Source: Melieria omissa (lineage: Eukaryota > Arthropoda > Insecta > Diptera > Ulidiidae). From it: 64,000 nucleotides of DNA. Shown piece by piece: positions 11,906-24,700 of this stretch. Both the position numbers and the translations under genes were made by a program. The notes under the pieces are model-generated. The model was not told the DNA's origin. It saw nothing but the letters and a program-made list of their open reading frames with translations, and did no database searches. The stretch is taken from NCBI GenBank assembly GCA_963971225.1, contig OZ020269.1:25590963-25654962 (forward strand), read 5' to 3'. Position 1 is the stretch's first letter. Each line of letters begins with the position of its first letter.

Positions 11906-13290
11906 AATTAGTAACGACGCGCTATGGAAGATTACCAATGAGCAACCCATTCTGAGACAAATAAATAAAGCGCAGAAAATTGAAATGGATAGGTCAAACG
12001 CTAAGAAAACCACCCGACAGAATCACGAGACTGGCACTGGACTTTAACCCGTAAGGGAGTAGAAGTCGCGGTCGACCAAAAAACACCTGGAGAAGGTCGA
12101 CCCTACGCGAACTAGCCGCTGTCAACACCACATGGGATGGCGCGAAAAGAACAGCCCAGAATCATGTACGATGGAGGAGTCTGATTTGAGATGAAGAGTT
12201 GAGGCCCTGTGCTCCAGAGAGAAGTGAACTGAATACTTAATTTCAAAAAAAATTCCAGGGTCGAAGTTGGGTGACTTCAGTGCAACATAATAGATAGAAA
12301 AGATGAACTGAAGGCGGTCTGGCGCAGGCTTAAAGATGCCAATGTCCAGCAAAGTAAAAACAGTTCTTATCCTCAACCGAATAGATATTTTATGGCTGAG
12401 AGAAGACATCTGGTACGGTTAAACCTTGTCGAGAAACTTGTTTGCAGTGATACTTTAAAGATGATGAGTGGTTTCAGGGACACCAGTTCATGAAAAAGAA
12501 TAAGTGATGAACAGAGATAACGCCTAAGAAAGTAATTAAGAGGGTGTTCGATGATTATGGCAGATCTACGTATGACTAAATACGAACTTCATGGGGGCGA
12601 AAGGCGACCCACTATGTGACACGAGCTAGTGAAGGCGGGTCTATCAGTGTCTATGAAGATTCCTTACCTTCTTCCAACCCAACCCGAATAGGGAAGTCAC
12701 ACAGTTCACCGTCCTTGGCAGGAATGATACGATCTATCGGGCGATCTTTTCCTGTCAACTAGCGGGGTTTTGTCATATTTATTATTACGGCTATTAGACA
12801 CCGCAACCAATGATGATCTTTTGTGCAAGCCTTGATTTAACCCTCAAAGAGGTCTTTTTGAGGCTTTTTATTGATTGATTCTCTGTGGTTGTGAGTTTCA
12901 ATCTTTTTTTTTTGGAAAATCAAATTTTACTTCACAGCCCTCTTTGCAATGGTTTGGTCTCCTTTGTGAAAAGTGTGACTTATCCATTTTAATTTCTGTC
13001 TTGGGCTAGAATATGTTTAGCATATCATTTATATAGGATTGGAATCGGATAAGAATGTTGTTATTATATATAAATTTGGATCGATATATATTTCGAATAG
13101 AATTAGTAAAAAGAATTGAATAAGTTAGGATCGCTGTTACTGAATAGAGAAATAAAATAAAAAGAAAACGATGTCAGTGAGATTGAGAGAAATACGATTT
13201 GGATTAGAAGATAGTACAAATAGAACTTTGATTAAGTTAGATTAAATATATACAGATCTCATCAGAAAACGTTTGAAATATATGTTGGGT
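11906..13290. other. Intergenic stretch, nothing recognised
   Basis: No supported gene. 12040-12740 has a higher GC content and short frames that may be decayed transposon sequence, but no diagnostic motif was seen. 12740-13290 is AT-rich. Confidence 0.45.
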
Positions 13291-13309
13291 TTTATATATG
13301 TTTTGGGTT

Positions 13310-13735
13310 TTAGTCTTTTTTTTAAATAAGAGCCAAAGCGCAGGGGAAACCCCTATAAATGCGAGGCATTACGCTGGTTCAGGAAGGATATATAGGTTGG
13401 GAGAAAGGATGTTGGGTGAAGAATTTATGGACTCTTGTCATGAATCCATCATGATCATAAGTGCTGGGGAAAATATCTGCAAGGAGACCATTCCACAATC
13501 GCGCTGTTCGGGCCAGGAACGAACTTTCTCTGTAGTGCGTAGTGCGCTGGAACATCGTTTCGACGTGGAATGCATGGGCACCAGTGTTCAAACGGGTTGC
13601 CCGGGGGAATACCCGGAGTGATGGCAGCAAGCTGCTCATCTCCACTGAGCAATTACCGAAAAAGTATCGGTAAAATAAAACCACACATGCCACGTGAAGC
13701 CCCTGCCCATAGGTGCGAGTTAAACTCCATTTTAG
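13310..13735 (-). mobile_element. Jockey-like non-LTR retrotransposon, 3' end
   Basis: The minus strand at 13693-13379 encodes the C-terminus of a jockey-type ORF2: CVVLFYRYFFGNCSVEMSSL, FPRATRLNTGAHAF and SSFLARTARLWNGLLADIFP. A short A-tract (T run at about 13316-13324 on +) closes the 3' end. A sister copy on the + strand lies at 44752-45705: both share the C-terminal coding region and a 3' end with AATGCCTCGCAT near the poly(A). Severely 5' truncated. Confidence 0.8.
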
Positions 13736-13779
13736 GACAGATATAATAATTTTAATAATAATTGACTGGTACGACAGCC

Positions 13780-14065
13780 CGATTACACGACTAAAGCCTA
13801 ACTACCCGCAACCATCGGTGTTGTGCGTGCGAGTTTTTACAAGGTTGGAAGAGACCTACAGTTTTATGCTGATTCCGAACGGCGAGCATAGGCAATTTTT
13901 ACTCTCAGAGGTTTGCCATTTCCTGCTGAGAAGACAACCGCCGAAAGAAAAATTGTTGTTTTTCTTTATTTTTCGGCGTTAGCAGCAACGGAGTCTTGAA
14001 CCTGGATTCGAGCGTCGCATTTGACTCGCGGCCCATCGCACTAGCCAGCTGAGCTACGGCGGCTG
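13780..14065 (-). mobile_element. tRNA-derived SINE
   Basis: The head (minus strand, from about 14063 leftward) is tRNA-like: GCCGCCGTAGCTCAGCTGG contains an RNA polymerase III A box (TAGCTCAGCTGG, 14056-14045), and GGTTCAAGACTCC is a B box (14002-13990). The body follows: AGGAAATGGCAAACCTCTGA, then CATAAAACTGTAGGTC, a conserved phrase I recall from arthropod tRNA-SINE bodies. The tail toward about 13780 is unclear. The B box is spaced about 40 bases from the A box, as in tRNA genes, but no intact acceptor stem or anticodon arm is evident, so it is not a functional tRNA. Confidence 0.7.
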
Positions 14066-15704
14066 AGGACGGATTATAATTTTTAAAGGACTAAAGCCCT
14101 CGGTTGAATATGACTACAAGTAATTGTGAAAAAAACTAAGTCGTGATTAGAAGGGATGGATTTGAAAATTCTTAAAACAGAATAATATGGAAAGCTGTAG
14201 AAAACTAGAGTATGGAATATAGCTTCAATTGAGCGCTGAATGTAGAACATATACAATCAGATAAGACTAGAAAACTAATATTAAGTAAAATGCAACTAAA
14301 TCGAGATTTTCTCAATTAGCATCAAGTACAGTAATTTGTTATTGAAAACATTACAACATCAGCAGCAACAGTAACATAAAAATTTAATTAAAATCAAATA
14401 AAAACTGCCTATCGCTGCTTCAAGTTGTTTTGAATTAACTTTTCTATTCTAAAATACCGACAATTTTGTAATCAGCTTTCGATTTCATTATAAAGTACAA
14501 AAAAATCGAAATGTTTCTATTTTCGTTTCGCCTCAAATCAAGCACATCGTACATTTGAACTCTGACAAGATCGCTGATAACACAATCACTTATCACTTCG
14601 TACCTAATACAATATTTAGCAAATATGTAGGTACTGTTTTGTTCCTTTTGAAACAATTTACACTAAATAAAAAGCTATTGTCTTGTGTGAGAACTAATTA
14701 ATCGCTGCCACATGACGAAAGTTCAATTTTCTATTCAACTGTCACTTCCGGTTCAGCTGATTTAGTTTTCTTAAATATTTCGTAATACATATTTGTATTT
14801 AGTGAAATAATATACACTTTTCGGGGCATTAATCGGCAAATGTTGAACACTTTGCTGGTGTTTTGTTTACTTGTGATGTTTACTTGCTCCGCTTTTTAAT
14901 TAGTGTGTGTTCCTAATTAATGAGAATCAAGGAATCCTTATAAAATTTCACTTAGTTGTTCATTTTGTATGACTTCGGCATGTGCCAAAAAAAATCAAAT
15001 TACTTCGGCTGGCAGTGCAAGGAAGGTTGAAGACAGAGTTCGGCGTGCATATTGATTTCCTTGCTTGTTGTTGTTGTTGTTGTTGTTGTTTCGAACAAGG
15101 CTTTTCCCATTTGTGTAGCACACTTGTGGGCGCTGTGAGCTGTCTCTTTTTCCTACTTCACGACATTGCCAGCTCTTTAGAGGTTTGGTTAATGTTTTGT
15201 GTCAGACTTTGTTGTTGTTTATTTACTCACTCACTCGAAAGGCGGTCACGCTTTTGAAATTGTGAAATTGTGCGAAAATTCGCAATGCACTTTTAACGTG
15301 CGGAAAAAGCAATGTTGCCGGCATTTCTGACGTCGATCGTCGCTGTGCATTTCAGCGCACGCTCGCTCAAGTTCAATGCGAGCGCACATAGTGACACATG
15401 TGCACGTACGCCGAGCGTCATTTAGCGCATTCGCGCTGCGCTTTGTGCGATATAGCAAAATCAGCGAAAAAGCCGTGCCAAGTTCCGTCTGCGAGTGACG
15501 GGCCTTGACAGTGGATCCGACGATTGTTGGTTGAAAAGCAAATTTGGCGCACCAAATGCTCACATCGAGTGCAATGAGTAAAGTCTTGGATTATTTTACA
15601 TAGTTTTTGCAATTATTTATAGTGTACAACTATTTTTCGCATTTATTTTTATCTTGAAAATTGGCTAATAACAAATTTGTTCACCTTTATTACATCTATT
15701 TTAG
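14066..15704. other. Noncoding stretch upstream of the FBXL exons
   Basis: No exon recognised here. It contains a (TTG)8 tract at 15067-15090 and a GC-richer island (about 15290-15560) with CGCTCGCTC/GCGAGCGC-like inverted motifs. The island could be promoter-like but has no clear TATA or initiator. The F-box exon expected immediately before the 15705 exon was not found. Confidence 0.45.
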
Positions 15705-18700
15705 GTCTGCAAATATTGGAATGTGCTCGCCTTGGACGGATCAAGCTGGCAGAAGATCAATTTATTCGATTTTCAACGTGACATTGAGGTGTGTCACCAA
15801 GCATTCTCAAACGTTGCATGATTAATTCATAACTTGATTTTGTTTTTGTAGGGTCCTGTTATTGAGAATATATCCCAACGATGTGGTGGATTTTTGAAAT
15901 TCCTTTCATTGCGCGGCTGTCAATCAGTTGGTGATAAATCAATAAGGTAGTAGTGAGAAATTGTTTAAAAATTGTATATAATTGTAATAATTTGTTGTAA
16001 TGCTTTTTGCTTGCAGAACTTTAGCGAACCACTGCCACAATATTGAACACTTGGACTTATCCGAATGCAAGAAGATCACCGATTTATCGACACAGTCAAT
16101 AAGTTGCTACTGTTCAAAATTAACAGCAATTAATTTACATTCATGCTCTAACATAACCGACGACAGCTTGAAATATATATCGGATGGATGTCCGGTGAGT
16201 TGTGAAACGGTTAAAAATTAATTAGAAATTAGAAGCATAGATTTTACATCAAAGAAATGGTTTGACTTATTGTTATCTGTTACCATGTTTGTACGACAGT
16301 CCTAATTGAGTCGCAATGACTCGATACGCTTTCGAACCAGGTGTTTGTAGGTACGTTGATTTTAGAGATGAATTGACTGAAGACGGATTGAAAAGTGTGA
16401 TTTTTTTTCTTGAAAGCATAACGATGCGGCACTCTGTTGCTGTGCTATGCATGAATGCTTTTACGGGCATACTTTTAGTATGGCAAGGATGGTTCGCGAA
16501 GGTGATGGGCTGTGCGAGAATGGTCGAGCATTGGCCAATTGGAATGTGCTAGAACAGTCGGCGCGATAACCAGACAGGTATAAAAGGCAGCAGTGTGCAG
16601 CGCAGAGGGACGATTCTGATTCGAGCAAGAAGAGGGGAAACATGCAATAGTAGTAACAACTGTTAATTTTTCAATAAAGTGATTATTGGTTTTGGAATAC
16701 GCTTTGCGTTGAGTAATTGAAGTGGTTTTATTTTCAAGCACAATCCAGATACGAACTTAGAGAAGTAATTTTCGTAACAATATCATAAAAAAATGATCGA
16801 AAAAGCTACGTTTTTATCAGCATTACCTAATTTTCAAAGCAGTTTGAAAATGTTTAACCTTTGACATAAAATACATATGAAAGCAGTTTTAAATCGTATT
16901 TAGACTATACTCTGTTATATTTATACTATACTATATACTAAATCGTGTTAAACTGTCGTATAAACGTTGCATGTTAGAGCTTATCGAACGTGGGTTATTA
17001 GTTAGTCATTAATTTCATATATTTTGGTCTAAAATTTAAGCAAATAATATGTGGATATCATAGATATTTTCAAAAACACTATTTTGTTCCATACTTTTCT
17101 GGGTTTTTTAATTGGGAATTTAATATGGGGAATTGACTAGTAGGATTGATACAACAATTTTTATACTTTTTACTTTTTTTTTTTTTTAATTTTTTTACAA
17201 AACAACAAGTGATATATTTATACACTAACCATAATTTACTTCATGGACAGACCCTTAAAGTTGTAAACACTTTGTAAAACAGCTCGATTTTTTCTTAGAA
17301 AGTTGATAAAACTTGAATTGAATTTTTATATTTTTTAATATAATTTTTTAAAAGAAAAAGACATGTTAATAGAAATATTTATAGAATTTTTTCGAACCAT
17401 CAAATATATTTGAACTATCTTATCTTTTTGTGGTTTATTGTCTTATCCCATCGAGAAGGTATATAGTAAATCAGTTTTGAGGTTTTTTTGTTTGTACAGA
17501 GAAATTTTATTGAAAGTATTGTTCATCGTTAGCTATTACGTTACTGCCCATCTTTTTCAGCGAACCAAGAATCAATAAAATTTTTATTTATGTTTCTTTT
17601 TTTTACTATTTTATTTTTCATAAGAAGTGAAGTGTGGCTCAGTCAGACCTTGATTTATCGACCAAAACAAGTGTCTGTCGTAAGGAGCAATGTCTAGTGA
17701 ATAGGTCAGATGGGTAGAACATTCCTTTGGACCTTTGCAACATGTGGCCAAGTGTTGTCATGCAGGCAGTTCAGCGCTTAGTGCAAAGGTTGACATTGTT
17801 TACACTTCATCTATGGTTCGAGTTCAAAGAAAGTATGTTAATTACACTTCAGCAAAGTAATACATACTGGTTTTTAAACGCTCATTATGAGCCTTTAACA
17901 TGAACACAGTTACCAGATAAATAGTCCAGTGCTATTTAAGCCTAAGTAGTTATGCTATTTTTTTTTTAATGCCTCAAAACTTATTTGTATCTACCACCAA
18001 TAGAGAGTTGAATTATGTTATACCATACAGACAAAAGTTTCTCAAACAATTCTGTGCTGTACTAATATTTATTGTCTTCTTCTCATCCATCACTTGCAAT
18101 TCTTAAGGCAATGTTTTTTCCTTCATCACTTATTCTTCAGTATAGGGTCTCAGCAAGGCTTTTCCATTCAACTAATTTTGTAGCCGCAGTTCCTGCACTG
18201 ATCCATGTGTTGTTGGCGTTGATTGGACCTCCTCCACTTGTTTATTGATTGTTAGCAACTTCTACTTCCTTGTGGGTTCCGGTCAAACGCTGTTCTTTTC
18301 AAGTTCTCCAATGATCTTCTTAGTTTCCTGTTTCCTCCTATTCAACTCCATTTCTGTGAATGTTTTCAAGCCTCTTTGTGATAATATCAGCCGAGATTAG
18401 CCAAGATTAATTTCCATACAAAATTATTGCGTTCACGAATGCGTTGAACATCATAAAAGGTTTAGTAAAAAGAAATCCATTATTTTTGCATGAAATTTAA
18501 GATTTTCTTTAGTAGCACTGTGCAACACACAAAAAATAACAAGGTTCTGAAAACGAATTCTGGTACAGGGGGCTAAAAAAAATATACATGCATCGGCGTT
18601 TTGAAAGTTTTCGTCTGATTTTTTGTAGGAGGTGTCAAAGTTTTCCCCTTTTTGCACATTCTTATGGTGAATCGGCCTACGAAAACCATGTAACCTCACA

Positions 18701-21700
18701 TTTTAGGTATATGATGTGTTCAGCAATTTGATGTAAAATACTACGAAGAACGTTTTTGTGGACCATTTTAACCCTGTAGCTCCTGTTTGTATGGGTCAAT
18801 ATGACCCTTTTTTCTAAAATGCCAAAAATGTCCTGTAAAACTGGACTTTTTAAGGACAAAATGTACTACGAAAATATTCGACATAAAATTCTACTATAGG
18901 TCTCTAAATACATCAAAGCTCAGAAATAAACTTGAACGCCAGAAATAAGCCAAAACTGAAAATGTGTTTAAGTGTTTATTTCGTACTTAATCAAAATTGA
19001 CACTAAAATGTAATACAAAACTTGCACGTGGAATAGCAGATGGAAGGGCAACCAGTATTCCAAAAAACAATGGGAGCCGTGAGCTGAAGGGACAAATTTC
19101 ACAAGCTTCTCTTGGGGCACATTTTTCATCAGCAAAATCATGCACCATTGACAGAAAAAGGGTGAAATAATTGGATGCCACGTCTGGACTATAAAATGGA
19201 TGCATAAGTACCTCCGAACTCAGCTTCTGGAGTTGCTTTTGGCGAGTCACTATCGATGTGTATGGCCAGGCGTTGTCCTGATGGAACACATTTTGTTTCC
19301 TATTGGCCAAAGCTGGCCGCTTCTGAGCATTTGGTTACTTCAGACGGTCCCATTGTTGACCCTACAGATCAGAGTTAAAAGTTATTATTACCAAATTAAA
19401 TTCAAATATAGTAGAGTATACAAAATATTAAAACATTGCATACTTTTGGGATGAAATTTGACAAATTACTTCAAGACATGCTAACAAATCTATATTTATT
19501 TTTGTAAAAATAAAAAAAAAAAAAAATAATTAAATTACTATAATATTTTTGAGTAAAATGGAAACAAATTTTAAAATTTGCAACCCTGTATTCTTCCCCT
19601 ATTTATTTGTTAATTGTTGTTTTTGTGTTTCATAGCCTAGCGGAACATTTTTTCAACATTCCACATTCGATTTTAATTCATTTCTCCTTCTTCTTCTTCT
19701 TCTCATCTTCTACAAAGTAAAAGTGAACAATCAAAATTTTCACTCCTTGTCCGCCTCCGCCAATCGCTCTATGCTTCTTCTTAATCACATTTTCTTCATT
19801 TTCATTGATTAAACGATGCTGTTTAGTTGCTCTGCAGCTGCCTACGTGCCTTTTCCTCTCAATGTTTTTTCTTCTTCTGCTTTGCTCGTTTCGCTGTTGC
19901 GCATCAACGCCAATTTTTATTCAATGAAATTTTCGTCCTTTTGCATCAGTCCGTTGAAAACACAGCATAAACCATAAATTTCGTTGGTCCTCTGCATGGT
20001 TTTGTACTAAAAATTTATGCTTTTCGTATGCGTTCTCTTACATTCCCACAGAGCACAGAGAGAGAGAGCGAGAGAGCTCTGAGTGCAGTCTGTAGTGGCA
20101 GAAATCCTTTCGTTTCCTTTTCATATTTGCAGTCAGCACTTGAACTTGCCAGTGCCACTGTCCTCAATCCAAACCAACACGTCTGCTCTCTTTAAGAGTC
20201 CTTTTCTTGCACTCTCCTGCTTGCAGAACTCTCCTTGGCTCTTGCGCTGTTATCCCATCTGTGTTGATGGTTGCGCTCTGTTTTTGACTGCATGTCCTTG
20301 CCTACGCACTTTCGTAATAAACACAGCAAATTGAGGCCAAGAAGAGCGCACTTTGTTGCACACCCACACATTGATGCAACTTCCTGCGCCTGCGGTGCGA
20401 CAGTGTTGAGGTTGGCTTTTTCTGTTGTTGTTGACGCCAACCAGCCTATGAGTGTGTGTGGGTGTGTGTGTGGTAAGTGCTTTTGACCGAAAATATTCCA
20501 GCATACACCTACACGCGCGCCAGTGCGCTCACACCTACATACAGAGTGCTCCATGCTCTACTTTCGGCCTACTTTGGCACTGGCGAATTTTTGTTGTTAT
20601 TGGGGTTGTTGCTGTCACTGCTGCTCATGTGTACGTAATTATGATGATGATGATGACGTTGTCGTTGTTGTTGTTGTTGTTGTTGTTTTGATTGTTGCAG
20701 CTGTTGTTGAGGCAGTTTTGCCGGAATTGAGTTCATGTCAGTTGTTGTTGGCATTGCTTAAATGTTTGAGATTATTTTTTTGTTCACTTTTTCTTACATT
20801 CACAGCTACAGTTGGTACAGGTGTGTGTGGGTGTGTTTATGTTGCTATTTTTATCATTTACTTGGTTTTGTTTTTTTTTGGCTTGGTGCAATATTTTTGG
20901 TCAGCCTCCCGCAGACAGCATTACAATCATTTACATGCACGCGCTGTGTGTGTGGGTTTGTTTGTCTGCGTGTGTGTGTGTGTGTGTGTGTTTGTTAGTT
21001 TTTTTACATTGCATTGGCCCACTTTTTGCCCATTTTGGTGTGGCATGGCTTGACATCTAAATGTCCTTTTGTCAATAGCACACAGCCGCAGGAAGCACTC
21101 TCTCTCTCTCTCTCTCTGCACGCCCACTGGGTCAGCAAAGGCGCAGCATGGGAAGCGCAGCCTGCGGCCAGGCTGGCTGCCAGACTGACACGCAAAATAT
21201 CAGAAAAATTGCTCGTACTTTTCTGCTTGGCGCTGTCTGGATTTTTCAAATTTCCCTACGCATTTCGCTTTATTGTGTGCGTGTGTGTGTGTGTTTGTGG
21301 TTGTGTTTGTTTTGCTGTATGGCATGCCCACACACCAACACGGATGCGCGTGCTTGTTTGCGTGTCCTTGAGTGTCCTTTTGGCTTGCAATTGCTGCACT
21401 CTTCCCACACTATTTTGTTGGTGTGTATTTTTTCGTTCTGAAAGCTTCTGAAAGGCTTGAACACTTTAGGCGGGACTTGAGAAAATCGCATTGACTAAAA
21501 GCCACAGACGTTGGCTGCACTTAAGTAGATTGTTAGGTTAGATTGTTGAGCTCCAAAGTTGCTCACTTGCAGCGGAGTTTCTTTCACTTTCTGTGCCGAA
21601 TTTTCGCATTTTCTTGTGTCCTTTTATGTCTTGATGCGACTTTCATTTTTTTCATTGCTCTCACTAGCTACAATTTTTATTTTATTTTTTTATTTTAATT

Positions 21701-24700
21701 TTTTAATTTTATTTTTTATTTTTATTTTTAATTTTTTGTTGTTGTTATTGTTGTTGTTATGCATTTTCCATTTTGCTGCTGCGACTTTCATTTTTTTCAT
21801 TGCTCCCACTAGCTACAATTTTTATTTCATTTTTTTATTTTAATTTTTTAATTTTATTGTTTTTTTATTTTAATTTTTTAATTTAATTTTTTTTATATTT
21901 TTTTTATATTTTTTTATATTTTTTTTAAATAGTTTTTTTTCGTTGTTATTATTGTTGTTATGCATTTTCCATTTTGCTGCTGCGACTTGCATTTTTTCAT
22001 TGCGCCCACTAGCTACAATTTTTATTTAATTTTTTAATTTTTTTTTAATTTTAATTTATATTTTTTTCACGTTTTTATTGTTGTTGTTATTTTTCATATT
22101 GCTGCTGCAGTTGTTGTGCAGTTTGTTGTTGCTGGATTTTGCATTGAAAGCTCCAGCAGCGCTCAAGGCCAGCATTCCATGCGCCACTCGCCCACCACAC
22201 GTTTCCACTGGCAGTCACGATGGGCAACGGCAGCGAGCCCGAGCCGTCCTTCCCCCCTCCTTCGTGTGTTCAGATCAATAATGGGTTTTTTTCATTCACA
22301 CTTTGACATTCTTGTCAGGGGGAAAGTGTTTGCTTTTTGTTTGCAATTTTTTGTTGTTGTTCTACTTTTTCCTCCGCCTTACTTCTTTTGTTCTATGTTT
22401 GTTTTGCTTTCCGTTTTCGTTTTTGTTTTATTTTATAACTTTTTGTTTTGCTGTGCAACATATTTGTTGTTGTTATTGTTTTGTTTTTGGCATGGCAACA
22501 ACAGCTGATTTGGCCATTGCTGCACTCTCGGTTCGCCATTGAATTGATTGAAAGCGTTGCATACTTTGGGGCTCAGGGTGCAATAAAGACTTTAATTTGA
22601 ATGGGGCATTTTGTGGATTTCCTCTCATGCTTTGGCCCAAACGTTGGATGTATGGTTGTGTGTTTGTATGTGTGTGTGGGTGTGTGTGTGATGAAGCAAA
22701 ATTTTAAACAACTATGCATCTAAAGTATATTTGTGGGCGTTAAGACAAATAATTCGAAGGATATGCGTGGGCTGGTAATGAGGCCAAGGATGTGTTGTTT
22801 AAAGAATTGTAGACATTTTTGTATGCAGTTTTTTCTTTCCTAATACAAAGGTCGAAGAAAGACAAAACTTTAGAAAAGTTGTGCAATTGAAAAAGTTGCT
22901 TTACACATTCAGTTTTTTTTATTGTGAATGCAAAGGTCCAAGTAATTCAAACAGTTCAGAGAATATTTGTCCAATTTCGAAACTATTTTAAATTTCCAAC
23001 TCCGATCATTGATCTTAAATTTTTTAATATTTAACTAACTTTCCTTCTTTCTTTGTTTAATTGATTAGAATTTGCTGGAAATCAACGTTTCATGGTGTCA
23101 TCTAATCTCAGAGAATGGCGTCGAGGCCTTGGCGCGCGGTTGCCCAAAATTGCGCAAATTCTGCAGCAAAGGTTGTAAACAGGTCAACGACAATGCCATC
23201 ACCTGCCTGGCTAAATACTGTCCCGATCTAATGGTGCTCAATTTACACAGCTGTGAGGTTAGTGCGGTAAATAGCAGCATTTCCTTAACATATAATTTCC
23301 ATTGTTTTTCATTACATTGGCAATCGCTCCAAATTCTTTACTTACTAAAAGTTCCTCATTTGCTTTGTTTTTTAATCTCTCACAGTCAGTCACGGATTCA
23401 TCAATACGACAAATCGCATCCAATTGTCATAAGCTGCAAAAACTGTGCGTATCCAAATGCGCCGAACTCACTGATCTCTCGCTCATGGCTCTCTCGCAAA
23501 ATAATCCGCTACTGAACACACTGGAAGTGTCCGGCTGTCGTAATTTTACCGACATTGGCTTTCAGGCATTGGGTAAAAATTGCAAATATCTGGAACGCAT
23601 GGACTTGGAGGAGTGCAATCAAATAACCGATTTAACATTGGCGCATTTGGCCACAGGCTGTCCCAGTTTAGAGAAATTGGTACGTTCAAAAGTCTGGTCT
23701 GAGGATATAAATAGTTTTCTTTGAAAAGTTTTATTTAACTTGGTGTTTTATGTTTTATTTTGTATAATCAACAGACTTTATCGCATTGCGAGCTTATCAC
23801 TGACGATGGAATACGTCAGCTGGCGGCTGGAAGTTGTGCAGCTGAAAGTTTATCCGTCCTCGAATTGGATAATTGTCCATTAATCACCGATCGTACATTA
23901 GAGCATTTAGTATCCTGTCACAATTTACAAAGAATCGAGCTATTCGACTGCCAAATGATAACGAGAGCAGCCATACGAAAATTAAAGGTATACAGAATAT
24001 GTTTTGTTATATTTTCTTTCTATACGAGTATGTAAAAATATAATGTTATCGCTTTGTATGGTTTTCTGTGCTGTAGTTTGATCTGAAATGCACTTGAAAT
24101 TTATGAATTGTGTTCTAGGGAAGTAGGCAGGAGTGGCTACCCCAAAACGGAACTCATTAAGGCCATGAAGGACCAGTTTGATATGAAAAACAGTCAAACT
24201 AATGACTGCTAACTCATTAAACCTTTTTGAGCTCCTCACATAGTCTAATAGATTGTGAATAGTTTCTATCGGGTAGATTCTCTAGGTTGTCGAAGAAGAA
24301 GAAGAAGTTGTTAAGGTGACTTTTCCTACCATACATACTTCTTCCCTGTCCATACAGCTACGATAGCAACCCAAACCTTCTTGCAAGGATGCCCATTGAA
24401 AAGTGACCCCTTAGAACACCAATCATAGTTCTAATCTGATCCTGTTTTAGTGAGAGATACTCTCTAGAAAGAAAGAAGCTTAAGGTTGGCCAAATTTGAC
24501 AGAGAATCCTGTGTTGCCTTGAACGCATCTTAAGTTCCTTTCTTGTATGGAGTTCGTATGAGTTCGAAGCTTTGGGATGGAAAGAGATAACCAAGCGTTA
24601 CCATTTCTTGACGTAACTGTTCAGTCGTATCCTGCCAAGCGAGCTCGTCTACTTTTCATTTCACTGAAATATTCCTACGTTCCGGAACCCAGCATAGGTG

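Noticed and set aside
13990..14063. tRNA gene on the minus strand
   Set aside because: A and B boxes are present, but no acceptor-stem pairing or clear anticodon arm was seen, and a SINE body follows, so it was called a SINE.
15246..15563. 105-codon minus-strand frame before the FBXL exon
   Set aside because: No family resemblance; probably a GC-richer noncoding or promoter-like island.
20523..21053. 176-codon + strand frame rich in Val and Cys
   Set aside because: It is generated by GT, TTG and ATG microsatellites inside an FBXL intron and has no domain.
21014..21451. 145-codon + strand frame
   Set aside because: Low-complexity Cys/Val/Leu composition from GT repeats; intronic.
22116..22508. 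130-codon hydrophobic + strand frame
   Set aside because: Intronic T-rich sequence yields Phe/Leu/Val frames by composition.
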